From contig JAKVBF010000016.1 of assembly GCA_022447555.1 (NCBI GenBank), positions 15,500 through 79,499 of the forward strand: DNA of 64,000 nucleotides, written 5' to 3'. The notes under the pieces are model-generated. The model had not been told where the DNA came from. It saw nothing but the letters and a program-made list of their open reading frames with translations, and searched no databases. Positions 46,654 through 56,562 of the stretch are shown piece by piece. The position numbers and the translations under genes are program-made. Every line of letters starts with the position of its first letter. The first letter of the stretch is position 1. The DNA is from Mariniblastus sp. Lineage in GTDB: Bacteria > Planctomycetota > Planctomycetia > Pirellulales > Pirellulaceae.

Positions 46654-47925
46654 ATGGTAACCCGAAGAGCGATCATCAAAATCGGATTCGCAGGTGGATT
46701 CCTTAATGGAGTCCCAAATTTGAACCGCACGCAACCTGTGTTTAAGGCCTTTTCAAACAATAGCGATGATCTGGAGACAGTCTACTCCGATAATATCTAC
46801 ACACGCTTGCTGGGTGTCCGGCCTCATCTTCCAGCGCATGAACACATCACCCGACTTGGAGGAAATCGACTAAGACCTGAAGTTCTAAAGTCGATGCGAC
46901 AAGCTAATGATTTTTTCGTCGACATGCATCAATTAAACCTCGCCGCAGGAAAACGCGTTGCGGAATTGATTGGGGCCGAGGATGCAATCATCACTTGCGG
47001 GGCATTCTCATCAATGCTTTTGGCATCGGCTGCCTGTTTGACCGGCACGGACATGGCAAAAATCGAGGCGCTTCCCCAAGTCAACTGGGAACGGTCAGAA
47101 TGTCTGATTCCCTTTGGACATTCGTTTGAATACGAACGCGCCTATCGTTGTGCTGGGGCTTCCTTGGTTAAACCAACTTCCCGAACTGACCTAGCCACCT
47201 GTCTGACAAAAAAAACGGCGTTTCTCGCAGGTTTGGCTATTGTGGAAAAACAAAATGTGTTTGCACCACCGCTTCCGCTTAACAAAACGACCCCGGTCAC
47301 CAATGAGGTTTACCAACCGATTGAATTGATTGAATTTGCAAACCAGCGCGAGATCCCCGTTATTATCGACATGGCCTCTGACATTCCGCCAAAAACCAAT
47401 TTGACGCGATTTCTGGAAGCGGGAGCGGACCTAATTGCCGTAAGTGGAGGAAAAGCGATCGGGGGACCTCAGTCCACTGGAATTTTGGCTGGGAAAAAAG
47501 AACTGATCCAAGCAGCTCGCCTGAATGCCTATCCCAATGACCAGATTGGCCGTGGTATGAAGGTCAGCAAAGAGGAGATCATTGGGTTAATCATTGCCCT
47601 CGAACACTTTTTAGCCAGCGATTACGATGCAGAAATCGAACAATGGAACGGTCGCGCCAAATGGCTGCTCGAACAACTAAAACAAGTCCCGGGGTTGCGC
47701 CCAAGCTACAGTCCTAACACGATGGGATACGCTGACGTGGAGCTCTCATGGGATCCGGAACTCATCCCTCTGAGTGAGGAACAAGTCAAACAATACCTTC
47801 GGGATACCGAGCCCCGAGTGGAATACCTAATCACGTTACGTACCCGCTTACTGACCCAACAAGAAACCGAGTACTTGGCAAAAACTCTGTCACGATTTTT
47901 CAACGCCCACCGCCGAAAATCCTAG
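46654..47925 (+). CDS. SelA-fold PLP-dependent enzyme with Tat-like signal
   Basis: A 423-residue PLP enzyme of the SelA/DgaE group. TRRAIIKIGFAGG at the N-terminus is a twin-arginine-like signal. The PLP fold shows RLGGNRLRPEVLKSM, then IGAEDAIITCGAFSSMLLASAACL, and the cofactor lysine in VSGGKAIGGPQSTGILAG (Lys 267). The C-terminal small domain ends in TRLLTQQETEYLAKTLSRFF. SelA-like enzymes include selenocysteine synthase and ammonia-lyases such as D-glucosaminate-6-phosphate ammonia-lyase; this one lacks the tRNA-binding extension of SelA. Export with a RidA lipoprotein suggests an amino-sugar or amino-acid ammonia-lyase in the periplasm. The substrate is unknown. Confidence 0.82.
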   Translation: MVTRRAIIKIGFAGGFLNGVPNLNRTQPVFKAFSNNSDDLETVYSDNIYTRLLGVRPHLPAHEHITRLGGNRLRPEVLKSMRQANDFFVDMHQLNLAAGKRVAELIGAEDAIITCGAFSSMLLASAACLTGTDMAKIEALPQVNWERSECLIPFGHSFEYERAYRCAGASLVKPTSRTDLATCLTKKTAFLAGLAIVEKQNVFAPPLPLNKTTPVTNEVYQPIELIEFANQREIPVIIDMASDIPPKTNLTRFLEAGADLIAVSGGKAIGGPQSTGILAGKKELIQAARLNAYPNDQIGRGMKVSKEEIIGLIIALEHFLASDYDAEIEQWNGRAKWLLEQLKQVPGLRPSYSPNTMGYADVELSWDPELIPLSEEQVKQYLRDTEPRVEYLITLRTRLLTQQETEYLAKTLSRFFNAHRRKS

Positions 47926-47980
47926 TTTGGGCAATCGCATCATCAGCATCCGACGTCGCGAGGGGCACCCATCCAGCTGG

Positions 47981-49000
47981 TTACTCATCAGAAGCAACAC
48001 CGGTCACCCTAACCAGCTTCATGATACGCCCATCGACGTTCCAATCCTGCACGTAAAGATTACCAGCTTGGTCCCAATACGAACCATGGGTACCACTGAA
48101 GACGCCTTCCTTCCAATCCGCTTGCGGCACGTTGTAATTGACTCGTTTAGAGGGATCCGAATTATGTCCCAGTACGGCCATGATGGTATTGCTCTTATCT
48201 AATATTACCAAACGACCATGGAGGTCCGGAACGGAAACAAAATCACCTTGTATGGAAACCGAGGTTGGCATACCTAAACCGGTAATCACCTCGTCAATGA
48301 ACTCCCCTTCCAAACTGTAGTGTAAAAGACGGCCTTTCGGTTGATGATTGCGATCACAGATCAACAAACGCGGTGGTAAATAACGAGTATCCAAGGTCAT
48401 GCCATGGGCTGTGTTGAATTGCTTTAAGCCATTTCCTTTTGTACCGAAATGGCCGAGATACTTACCATGTTTGTCGAACCGAAAAATATGATTACTCCCA
48501 TATCCGTTGGAAAGATAAATGTCACCGTTGGGGGCGACCGTGATCGCAGTTGGACTGAAACGTTTTAGCCCTAAACCTGATTCCTCAGGGAAGGGCAATC
48601 TCAATACGATTTCCCCCGATTTAACATTGAATTTAATCCCCTCAGCATCATTATTACGGGCACCGTAAATGAATTCGCCACCCTTTTCATCCCTGATTTC
48701 TATGTCGTGCAGATTGGAATAATCTGCGCCCAGATACTCGTGAATTACTTTTCCATCTGGCGAGAAAACAACAACACCTTTTTCGGCACTGGTGTAGATA
48801 TTGCCGGACTTATCAATCACCACCCCACCGTGTGTGGGACCCAAAGCAGAACGACCGTCGGGCCGAAGACCCCAACCAGGCACCGTATCGAACGTCATCC
48901 GACCACAACCCATCCGGACAGGCAACGGTTCATCGGCGGGTAGAACGGTCACGAGAAGGCACAGGAGGAAAGAATATATCGCAAACCGTTGACGTTTCAT
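47981..49000 (-). CDS. NHL-repeat / six-bladed beta-propeller protein
   Basis: A 339-residue exported protein with a signal peptide (FAIYSFLLCLLVTVLPA). Repeated blades such as GGVVIDKSGNIYTSAEKGVVVFSPDGKVIHEY, ITVAPNGDIYLSNGYGSNHIFRFDKHGKYLGHFG and SYWDQAGNLYVQDWNVDGRI mark an NHL-type propeller of about six blades. Such proteins bind ligands or act as hydrolases; no catalytic residues can be named here. It faces the PLP enzyme gene end to end. Confidence 0.88.
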   Translation of the reverse strand: MKRQRFAIYSFLLCLLVTVLPADEPLPVRMGCGRMTFDTVPGWGLRPDGRSALGPTHGGVVIDKSGNIYTSAEKGVVVFSPDGKVIHEYLGADYSNLHDIEIRDEKGGEFIYGARNNDAEGIKFNVKSGEIVLRLPFPEESGLGLKRFSPTAITVAPNGDIYLSNGYGSNHIFRFDKHGKYLGHFGTKGNGLKQFNTAHGMTLDTRYLPPRLLICDRNHQPKGRLLHYSLEGEFIDEVITGLGMPTSVSIQGDFVSVPDLHGRLVILDKSNTIMAVLGHNSDPSKRVNYNVPQADWKEGVFSGTHGSYWDQAGNLYVQDWNVDGRIMKLVRVTGVASDE

Positions 49001-49241
49001 AAAGCGACCTTTTTTCCTTACTAAGACGTTTTAAAACCCGTGTCGTAAACGCCATCAGACGTAGCTTGATCGCGCATGTCAATCAGTGGATTGGCAAATC
49101 CATGCCATCAACCCTAGAAATGGGTTTGGCCGATGCTTTCAAAAGGAAAACGCTACGAATTCCTGCTACATACATCCGTTTATTCTAAAATCGAACGTGG
49201 GCGATGACCCATGCGCCTTCCTCGTGATCTCTCCTTTTTTA

Positions 49242-50885
49242 TTAAGGCGGCATGTCCTTCTCCAAGCCACCTACCGGCTTGTGCGCTTTTCGGTACAACG
49301 CCGCCTTTTCGTCAGACAAAGAACACCAATTCGCGATCCAGAAATTTACCATGGTCACGGCAACCACGACCAACATATCCCAACCAAATGGGATATACCC
49401 ACGACCCCCGAAATTCCCCAACATGGAAACCGCGGTCAAACTTCCTAAAAACGGAACGAGCCAAAGTGATTCACGAAAATCAAACGATGCCCAACTTTTT
49501 TTATCTAGCACCAACCGTTTAACGAAAAGTGTCGCGAGAGACGCACCAACCACCAACAGCAGGACCAGAATGCTTGTCCATCCGCTCCAGTAAACGATCA
49601 ACGACGAGACGGTAAACCCCAAAGTGGCAATCAACCGGGGAAGTGGAATCTGAAACCGTTTCTTGGCGTTGGGCATCTGTCGACGCAGCGCCAAAACCGC
49701 TACCGGTCCAATCGAAAAAGACAACACAATTGCCGCAGTATTGATGGCCACAATATTTTTAAAGGTCAACAGAGTCAACAAAAGCAAACCTAGGATGAAA
49801 TTTAGTAAAAGTGCATTGACCGGGATCCCACGCCTGGAAAGATGCTGGAAAAAGGTTGGCAAAAACTGATTCCGAGCCAAGCCATAAGCCAACCTCGCAT
49901 TGGAACCGGTTGCCACCAAGGCACCGCCGGCTGGTCCAATCAACGCTCCGCCGTAAATACAGGCCGTCAACCAACTGATGCCGAGTGTGGCCGACAGCGC
50001 GGCCAACGGACCGAGTCCGTGCGTTGCTTCGACGTGCTTCCAACCATTTTTTAATTCGCTTGGGTCCAACGCACCAATGAAGGCCACTTGCAATAAGAGA
50101 TAAATAAACAGAGGAATTAACAAACCGAATATAAGTGCTAACGGCACATTCCGTGACGGATTACGCGTCTCACCTGCCATGTCAATCGCGTGCCGAAACC
50201 CGATCAACGCAAAGACAATGCCGCCAGTGGAAACGGCCGAAAAGATTCCGTGCCAACCGTAGGGAGCAAACTCGGCTGTGCTTGAAAAATTGGAAAGGTC
50301 AAATCGACTCGAGATAAAGGTGGTCGCGATCACAACCGGCACCGCAAATTTCAGCCAAGTAATCGCTGAGTTCGCCTTCGCAAATGCGGCAGCACCAATC
50401 GCATTAATCAGCACGAAGGCGACCAATAAGCCACCCGCAGCAAAAAAACCCAATACGCTTAGGGAGGCATCGTCACTCTGCGCGGTTGTCGCCACACCCG
50501 CCGTGGATACCAATGCGGGCCAACTCTGTGATGCATAACGTAACACTACAGCTACTTCAATCGGAGCCTGGGTGCAATACCCAACCCAAGCTGTCCACCC
50601 GATCACCGCTGCAGTGATGTCTCCATGTGTATAACGAGGAATTCTGGCGATCCCTCCGGCCACGGGTAACACACTCGAAACTTCGGCGAAACAAAGGGCA
50701 ACCAACAACATGGCTACCGCTCCGATCATCCAGGATATGATGGATGCCGGTCCCGCCAATTGGGCGGTCAGTAGGGGGGAAAAAAGCCAGCCCGATCCAA
50801 GGATCCCGCCAGCAGCAATCAACGTCAAAGAAACCAAACCAACCTGACGTTGGAGGACCGGTGATTCTCGGTTCTTATGCGACAT
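49242..50885 (-). CDS. APC family amino-acid permease
   Basis: A 547-residue membrane protein with about 12-14 helices. GLVSLTLIAAGGILGSGWLFSP forms the unwound TM1 motif, and SWMIGAVAMLLVALCFAEVSSVLP the second helix, as in the amino-acid/polyamine/organocation superfamily. The TM6 region (FALIGFRHAIDMAGETRNPSRNVP) carries the family's GE-x-x-NP motif. It carries an amino acid or related amine across the inner membrane; the substrate cannot be read. The locus also has a glutamate decarboxylase 6 kb away, but a GABA link is only speculation. Confidence 0.9.
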   Translation of the reverse strand: MSHKNRESPVLQRQVGLVSLTLIAAGGILGSGWLFSPLLTAQLAGPASIISWMIGAVAMLLVALCFAEVSSVLPVAGGIARIPRYTHGDITAAVIGWTAWVGYCTQAPIEVAVVLRYASQSWPALVSTAGVATTAQSDDASLSVLGFFAAGGLLVAFVLINAIGAAAFAKANSAITWLKFAVPVVIATTFISSRFDLSNFSSTAEFAPYGWHGIFSAVSTGGIVFALIGFRHAIDMAGETRNPSRNVPLALIFGLLIPLFIYLLLQVAFIGALDPSELKNGWKHVEATHGLGPLAALSATLGISWLTACIYGGALIGPAGGALVATGSNARLAYGLARNQFLPTFFQHLSRRGIPVNALLLNFILGLLLLTLLTFKNIVAINTAAIVLSFSIGPVAVLALRRQMPNAKKRFQIPLPRLIATLGFTVSSLIVYWSGWTSILVLLLVVGASLATLFVKRLVLDKKSWASFDFRESLWLVPFLGSLTAVSMLGNFGGRGYIPFGWDMLVVVAVTMVNFWIANWCSLSDEKAALYRKAHKPVGGLEKDMPP

Positions 50886-51071
50886 GAAGGATCGTCCCGC
50901 GTTGCGAATGGGAAAGACAACCTATGCTACCATTGCCAGCATCGCGGTATCAATCCGACGATCTTGGTTTCAAAATGTCCGTTATATTGACCGATCGCCC
51001 TCAACCGATCGGGGACTCGCCCAATTCGTGCCCCTACCGTGTCCAAAGACTTTGGCCCCGGAAACACTTTT

Positions 51072-52910
51072 TTATGAATTCAGCTCAACGAGGACCGGAA
51101 AAAATAAAGAGCTGGCGATGACCACCAGGATCGTCAATAAAGTGGAAATTAGGCACATCCATGCAGAACGGCGGCCCTTGTCGGGACAGACAAAAAAACC
51201 GAAAAGAAGCGGTGCCACAGGATAGAAAACAAGGTTCAAAATCCCCCAACCTGCTCCTCGGCGGAACCCGGCGATAACGCCCCAGACCCAAGCCCCTAAG
51301 TTCAATAACGCAACAAGAAAAGCGATGATTCCAACTTGGACCAAGGATAAAAAGTATCCGGTTAACGCGCCTGGATCATTAAATTTAACGCGTTCACCAT
51401 TCGATTTTCCATCCAATTGTTTTTGTAAAGAAGTACGTCTCGCATTTATAAAAAAGGATAATGGATCGGGTCCCGATCCGCTCGGTTTTCCGTATAGAGT
51501 TCGTTCAAATTCTTCAAGTGCATCACCACCCACCTGTTGAAAATAAGGAGTAATCACTCCCGCGAACCCTTTTAGTGCGGCCGACATCGATTGATCCGAG
51601 AAGGGACCATGCAATAACTCGGTCAAGCGATCCCTATACGCCTTTCTAAATCTGGGAACGCCTAAGACTCTTTCGATCAACCGATTAGCCCCATCACCGA
51701 CTTGGGGTTCATCGATACTCAATTTACGCCGCCCGGAGCGATTTCCCACCATGGTGAAGGCCCCCATCGAGGAGTCTAAATCCCAAGGAATAAACTGAAT
51801 CCGTTCTGTCGATGGGTTGAGATACGCATAATAGTTTTGTGTCCCCGCCAAAAAACTATCTAGATTTGACAAAATCACATTCGCGGAAAGGAACGAATAA
51901 AATGCATCCATGTCGAGATACTTTTCAATCTCTTGTTCGAACGTAGCATCGTTTGCCCGATGGATCAAACGTGAAAATTCAATCACCCTTTGTCTTTGCG
52001 CCGCCGTTCCCTCTGTCTTTTGCCCATAAGCCGTTTCATATGGCTCCCATTTTTCACCAAGGTAACAGAAGGCCCCGAAACAACTCGGTTTCAACAACAA
52101 GCCTTTCGAGCTGCCAAAATGGCGTTTTAAAAACCGTTTATCAACCTGCTCCACGCTTACGTACAAACCCAGATCCGAGACCGGTTTTCCCTTTCCCCTT
52201 GTTAAGGAAACTCGGGCCCAACCCGTCCTAGAAGCAGGCACTCCAGCAGAACGGAAAAAATAATACGATAAGGGTTCGCGCAACATAGACGGGTCGGTAA
52301 TTTCGTTATTCAGATTGATCTTTTTGAGACCGTAAAACTCCTGCCCCTTTACGTATTCCGAGAAATCTATCTTAAATGAATACTTACCCCCCAAATGCCC
52401 TGCCCAAAAGGTACCGTTTCCTTTGTAACGAATTCCAACTTCTTTTAAGGACTCCCCATTTACGGTCACAACGCCAGACCCGTATTGATGATTGATCCCG
52501 AAATAGCCGGCCAATCCCGCCCTTGCATCATCTCCGTTACGAAATGCCTTATTGCCGGACATCACGTCCTCTCCTACCCGGGCGAACGCCTTTTCAATAT
52601 CCCAGTCAACGCCTTCGGGTGGTTGTAATTTTTTCCATTCGCCTTCACTCATCTCAAATTGGAACCGAGCGATCCTTTCCATGTCGAACAGTGCATTGGA
52701 AGGATCGTCGCTTTGCCCCCAAACAGACAGATGACTTGAAAAAGAGAAGACCGCAACCAAAAAGAAGGAAATGAAACCGGAAAACAACGATTCCTCTGTA
52801 AAATCTATCACACATTTTCTCCATCCGATTTTGATCGCGTTGTTATGGATCGAAAACCAATTTCCCAAATCGCTCAATACGTGCCGGTTTTCTAGTTCGT
52901 ATTTCATCAA
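51072..52910 (-). CDS. CotH kinase family protein, membrane anchored
   Basis: A 612-residue CotH-fold protein. After a hydrophobic segment (about 41-65) the CotH domain shows IRYKGNGTFW, KINLNNEITDPSMLREPLSYYFFRSAGVPASRTGWARV, GLYVSVEQVDKRFLKRHFG and the catalytic-loop region FIPWDLDSSMGAF (Asp of DLD). Two or three C-terminal helices (about 520-610) anchor it. CotH proteins of Bacillus phosphorylate spore-coat proteins; here the target is unknown. The start is doubtful: the first 40 residues are unusual and a GTG at residue 34 could also serve. It is separated from the APC gene by 186 bases on the same strand. Confidence 0.85.
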   Translation of the reverse strand: MMKYELENRHVLSDLGNWFSIHNNAIKIGWRKCVIDFTEESLFSGFISFFLVAVFSFSSHLSVWGQSDDPSNALFDMERIARFQFEMSEGEWKKLQPPEGVDWDIEKAFARVGEDVMSGNKAFRNGDDARAGLAGYFGINHQYGSGVVTVNGESLKEVGIRYKGNGTFWAGHLGGKYSFKIDFSEYVKGQEFYGLKKINLNNEITDPSMLREPLSYYFFRSAGVPASRTGWARVSLTRGKGKPVSDLGLYVSVEQVDKRFLKRHFGSSKGLLLKPSCFGAFCYLGEKWEPYETAYGQKTEGTAAQRQRVIEFSRLIHRANDATFEQEIEKYLDMDAFYSFLSANVILSNLDSFLAGTQNYYAYLNPSTERIQFIPWDLDSSMGAFTMVGNRSGRRKLSIDEPQVGDGANRLIERVLGVPRFRKAYRDRLTELLHGPFSDQSMSAALKGFAGVITPYFQQVGGDALEEFERTLYGKPSGSGPDPLSFFINARRTSLQKQLDGKSNGERVKFNDPGALTGYFLSLVQVGIIAFLVALLNLGAWVWGVIAGFRRGAGWGILNLVFYPVAPLLFGFFVCPDKGRRSAWMCLISTLLTILVVIASSLFFPVLVELNS

Positions 52911-53715
52911 TTAAATCAGTCCTGTAGCGCATTAAAGGTTTTCATCCCGGAATCCAATCGCCGAATAGAGTCAACGCTGAAAACGTAACGGTTTTGAGCC
53001 AAAACACCAGCTTCCTTTCCCCCAAACCATCCCTCAGAGGTTTCGAGATCCAAGCGTTTAAACAACGGTCACGTTTCCGTTCTCGAATGAGCCGATTTCG
53101 AACCACGACCAACAACCCATACGGGATCGGCTTATCCCTCACACTTCTTTTCATATTGATTGATCCGAGAATCGCTGAACAATTTCATTAGAATCTGATG
53201 GCCCTTTTAAAACCATGTTTTTATCCATAAAAACGGTTTTCCGACCAGTTTGAAAAAAAACGTCAGGCTGGTTGCCACATCTACAGCGTTCGGACTTTTC
53301 CATTTCTCACAGTTCGAAAATTCTTCTCGGAAAACAAGATAATTTACATGGCCAACAAAGAACCGAGGACGATGATGACGCAAATGCCACTGGCAAGGTC
53401 AAAACCAACAAAAAATACCATCTTCCCGTTTTTGGATCCAAAAAATTTCAAATGAACCAACCACCTTGTCCGAGCTTGTACGGGATCGATTCAACTTATA
53501 TTACCAGGTCGGACTCACCGGAAACTGCAAACCAAACAACGTTTTATTTGCCTCCGTTGTTTTTACTGCGTTTTCCCCAAAAATAGGAACCAAGTGTCAA
53601 GGCGGTCGTCAACGATTTTTAATGCGCATCAAGCGAGATATCCGTTATGCTTCAGTCTTTACCGCGAATGTTACGTAATCACTTTCAGAGATACTTTTAT
53701 TTTGGAACCACCTCC
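52911..53715. other. Intergenic region, no gene recognised
   Basis: About 800 bases between divergent genes. Short open frames at 52994-53191 and 53272-53586 have no family resemblance or ribosome site. The plus-strand esterase promoter must lie at its right end. Confidence 0.45.
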
Positions 53716-54609
53716 ATGAACCCCTCACCATTATCCAACTGTTCGTGCTCAACGAATCCATTGCCACGAATCACAATTAGGTTTGCCATCCTACTGTTAT
53801 TAATGTTTGGTTTAGCCCCTTTGGTACGGGCCGACAATGTTGGAGAGGTAGCGACCTCTTACCGGACGGTCACTAACATCAGCTACCGAGGCACCAGTGC
53901 CTCATCAGAGTACATGCAGAAACGGTGCCGTTTGGACCTGTACCACCCAGAAAATAAAACTGATTTCGCTACCGTCATCTGGTTCCATGGAGGAGGATTA
54001 ACCTCAGGTAATCGAAAAATTCCAGCTCCATTGAAGAACCAAGGAATCGCTGTCGTTTCGGTCAATTACCGACTAAGCCCCAAAGTCAAATCGCCCGTTT
54101 GGATCGAAGACGCCGCAGCCGCTGTAGCATGGACCATTAATCAGATCAGCAACTATGGCGGTTCTCCCAAAAAAATATTCGTGAGCGGTCATTCAGCAGG
54201 AGGCTATTTGACAAGCATGGTGGGACTCGATAAGCGTTGGCTAGGTGCCCACAATCTGGATGCTGACTTACTCGCCGGTCTGATCCCATTTAGCGGTCAT
54301 GCAATCACCCATTTTACGGTTCGTTCTGAAATGGGCCTACGCAATAAACAACCGCTTATCGATCGTCTGGCACCACTCTTCCACGTCCGAGGCGACGCCC
54401 CCCCCATGATGTTGATTACCGGAGATCGGGATCTTGAATTGTTGGGGCGTTACGAAGAGAACGCTTATTTTTGGCGAATGATGAAGGTCAACGGACATCC
54501 CCAAATTATTCTCCACGAACTCGACGGTCACAATCATGGAGAAATGGTCGAACCCGCCCATCGCTTATTACTTGGGTTTATTAGGACAAGCGTTGAGAAA
54601 CTCCCATAG
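53716..54609 (+). CDS. Exported alpha/beta hydrolase (esterase/lipase type)
   Basis: A 297-residue serine hydrolase. ATG 53716 is preferred (GGAA upstream; it leaves a signal peptide ending LVRADN); upstream in-frame ATGs add an unrelated leader. The carboxylesterase fold shows the oxyanion motif WFHGGG, the nucleophile elbow GHSAGG, and DGHNHGEMV with the catalytic His; the Asp probably lies in ITGDRDLEL. It is related to hormone-sensitive-lipase and feruloyl-esterase-like proteins common in planctomycetes that act on plant polysaccharides. The specific ester is unknown. Confidence 0.88.
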   Translation: MNPSPLSNCSCSTNPLPRITIRFAILLLLMFGLAPLVRADNVGEVATSYRTVTNISYRGTSASSEYMQKRCRLDLYHPENKTDFATVIWFHGGGLTSGNRKIPAPLKNQGIAVVSVNYRLSPKVKSPVWIEDAAAAVAWTINQISNYGGSPKKIFVSGHSAGGYLTSMVGLDKRWLGAHNLDADLLAGLIPFSGHAITHFTVRSEMGLRNKQPLIDRLAPLFHVRGDAPPMMLITGDRDLELLGRYEENAYFWRMMKVNGHPQIILHELDGHNHGEMVEPAHRLLLGFIRTSVEKLP

Positions 54610-54823
54610 AACGAATATTAAATAACGCGTAGCAATAACTCACACAACGTTTGGTCGGGAAATTTTTTTCCTTGTCAAAAAAGCGGACCCGTTTTCAAGT
54701 CTATGAATAAAAACCAACAAAACTAGCCGACCTCCCCTTTTTCTGTCCCGCTTTACACTTAGTCTTAAACGTTTCTTTTCCCATAGACACACAACGGCTT
54801 TTTTACCTTTCAAGGCATCGATT

Positions 54824-56233
54824 ATGAAATTCTTTCTGGCCGGAAAATGGCAGGAACGCGATGAACGCATCGAGGTTAAGGATCCTAGTACCGGCCAAAC
54901 CATCGACTCCGTCCCCAAAGCTACCGAAACCGATGTTTTGACGGCGCTCTCTACGGCCGAAAAGGCCCGAACCACGATGTCATCCTTGACCGGTTATGAA
55001 CGGTTCCAAATCCTACGGAGAACCGCGGATCTTTTGACAAAAAATAAAAAAGAATTGGCTCGAACATTGAGCCGCGAAGAGGGAAAACCACTACGTGAAT
55101 CTCTTTACGAGGTAGAACGATCGGCCAACACGATGGAGTTGAGTGGTGAGGAGGCGAAACGAATTTCTGGAGAAGTGCTCCCATTAGATGGCGGGCCGGG
55201 CGTTCAAAAGGAACTCGGATTCACACTCAGAGTGCCTTGCGGCGTGGTTGCAGCCATCACTCCATTTAATTTTCCTTTGAATTTGGTCTGCCACAAGGTG
55301 GGCCCGGCGCTTGCTGCTGGCAACAGCGTTATTTTGAAGCCGGCCAGCGATACACCCCTGTCCGCCTTAAAACTGATTGAGATTTTACTTGAGGCGGGCT
55401 TACCGGAAAACGCGATTTCCTGTTTAACCGGCAGCGGTGCCATGATCGGCAGTATGCTTTGCGGTGATTCGAGAGTCCGAAAAATCAGTTTCACTGGAAG
55501 CCAAGAAGTGGGGGAACAGATTTGCCGGTTGGCCGGCGTTAAACGTGTAACGATGGAATTAGGGAGCAATTGCCCTTTGATCGTCTTGCCCGACGCAAAC
55601 CTTAAAAAGGTGGCGGAAATGGCCGTCATCCAAGGCTTTGTCAACGCGGGTCAGGTTTGCATCTCGGCCCAGCGATTAATCGTCTCCGACGAGGTTCATG
55701 ATGAATTCATCGACCATCTCGTTCCTCGGGTAAAATCGATCGTCAGTGGTAATCAACTCTCAATGGAAACACAAATGGGGCCGATGGTCCGGGACGAAGA
55801 GGCGGAACGGGTCGAAAACTGGATTCGAGAAGCGGTCTCGGAGAAGGCACAGTTGGCGTGCGGTGGCGGCCGTAACGGTGCCTTCATGGAACCCACCGTC
55901 TTACTTAATACGCAACCCGGCATGAAGGTCGTCAAGGATGAAGTTTTTGGGCCCGTTCTTTCCGTTTTACGCGCCAACAACATCGACGAGGCGATCGCAC
56001 TCGCTAATGACACTCAGTTTGGCCTGAGTGCGGGTGTGTTTACAAACGACCTCGATTCGGCCCTCCGATTTGCTCGTGAAGTACACAGCGGTAACATCCA
56101 TATTAATTGGGGCCCGTTGTGGCGATCCGATGGAATGCCTTACGGCGGCTTGAAGGATAGCGGCCTGGGAAAGGAGGGTCCCAAGTATGCCATAAACGAA
56201 ATGACCGAAACCAAGGCGGTTGTGATTCATTGA
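54824..56233 (+). CDS. NAD(P)-dependent aldehyde dehydrogenase
   Basis: A 469-residue aldehyde dehydrogenase. NAD-binding region AITPFNFPLNLVCHKVGPALAAGN, FTGSQEVG, the catalytic Glu in TMELGSNCP (Glu 245) and the catalytic Cys in NAGQVCISAQR (Cys 279) are intact. The protein is of the lactaldehyde/non-phosphorylating glyceraldehyde-phosphate type, slightly shorter than classical forms. It is 329 bases upstream of a glutamate decarboxylase on the same strand. GABA catabolism through succinate semialdehyde is a possible but unproven link. No signal peptide is present. Confidence 0.93.
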   Translation: MKFFLAGKWQERDERIEVKDPSTGQTIDSVPKATETDVLTALSTAEKARTTMSSLTGYERFQILRRTADLLTKNKKELARTLSREEGKPLRESLYEVERSANTMELSGEEAKRISGEVLPLDGGPGVQKELGFTLRVPCGVVAAITPFNFPLNLVCHKVGPALAAGNSVILKPASDTPLSALKLIEILLEAGLPENAISCLTGSGAMIGSMLCGDSRVRKISFTGSQEVGEQICRLAGVKRVTMELGSNCPLIVLPDANLKKVAEMAVIQGFVNAGQVCISAQRLIVSDEVHDEFIDHLVPRVKSIVSGNQLSMETQMGPMVRDEEAERVENWIREAVSEKAQLACGGGRNGAFMEPTVLLNTQPGMKVVKDEVFGPVLSVLRANNIDEAIALANDTQFGLSAGVFTNDLDSALRFAREVHSGNIHINWGPLWRSDGMPYGGLKDSGLGKEGPKYAINEMTETKAVVIH

Positions 56234-56562
56234 CACTCACGTCGTCATCTTTGCACGACCCATGCTGCGTCACCGCGCCGCTTTGGCGCACGCATGCGGT
56301 TCACAGTCGTCTGCCCGTCGACAACCTTGGCCTTTTCCTCCCTCTCTAGCCAACCCCTATTCCAAAAGAAATTCTTCCTTATCCATTGAGAGGGACAGGG
56401 CAAAATATGTGAATTTCTGATATGCTTGGACATTCAAATAGAGCCCCTGTTATACGTTTCGAAATCGTCCCAACCTCTCCACCAACACTCGAATCAGCAT
56501 ACGAACGGACACCCGCCAAAAAAAACTCCCTCCCAACGCAAACCATTTCCTGAGGAAACAAA
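56234..56562. other. Intergenic region, no gene recognised
   Basis: About 330 bases with no gene. The glutamate decarboxylase promoter and its GAGGAA ribosome site lie at the right end. Confidence 0.45.

Noticed and set aside
53272-53586. A 104-codon open frame before the esterase
   Set aside because: Low complexity, no start signal, no family.
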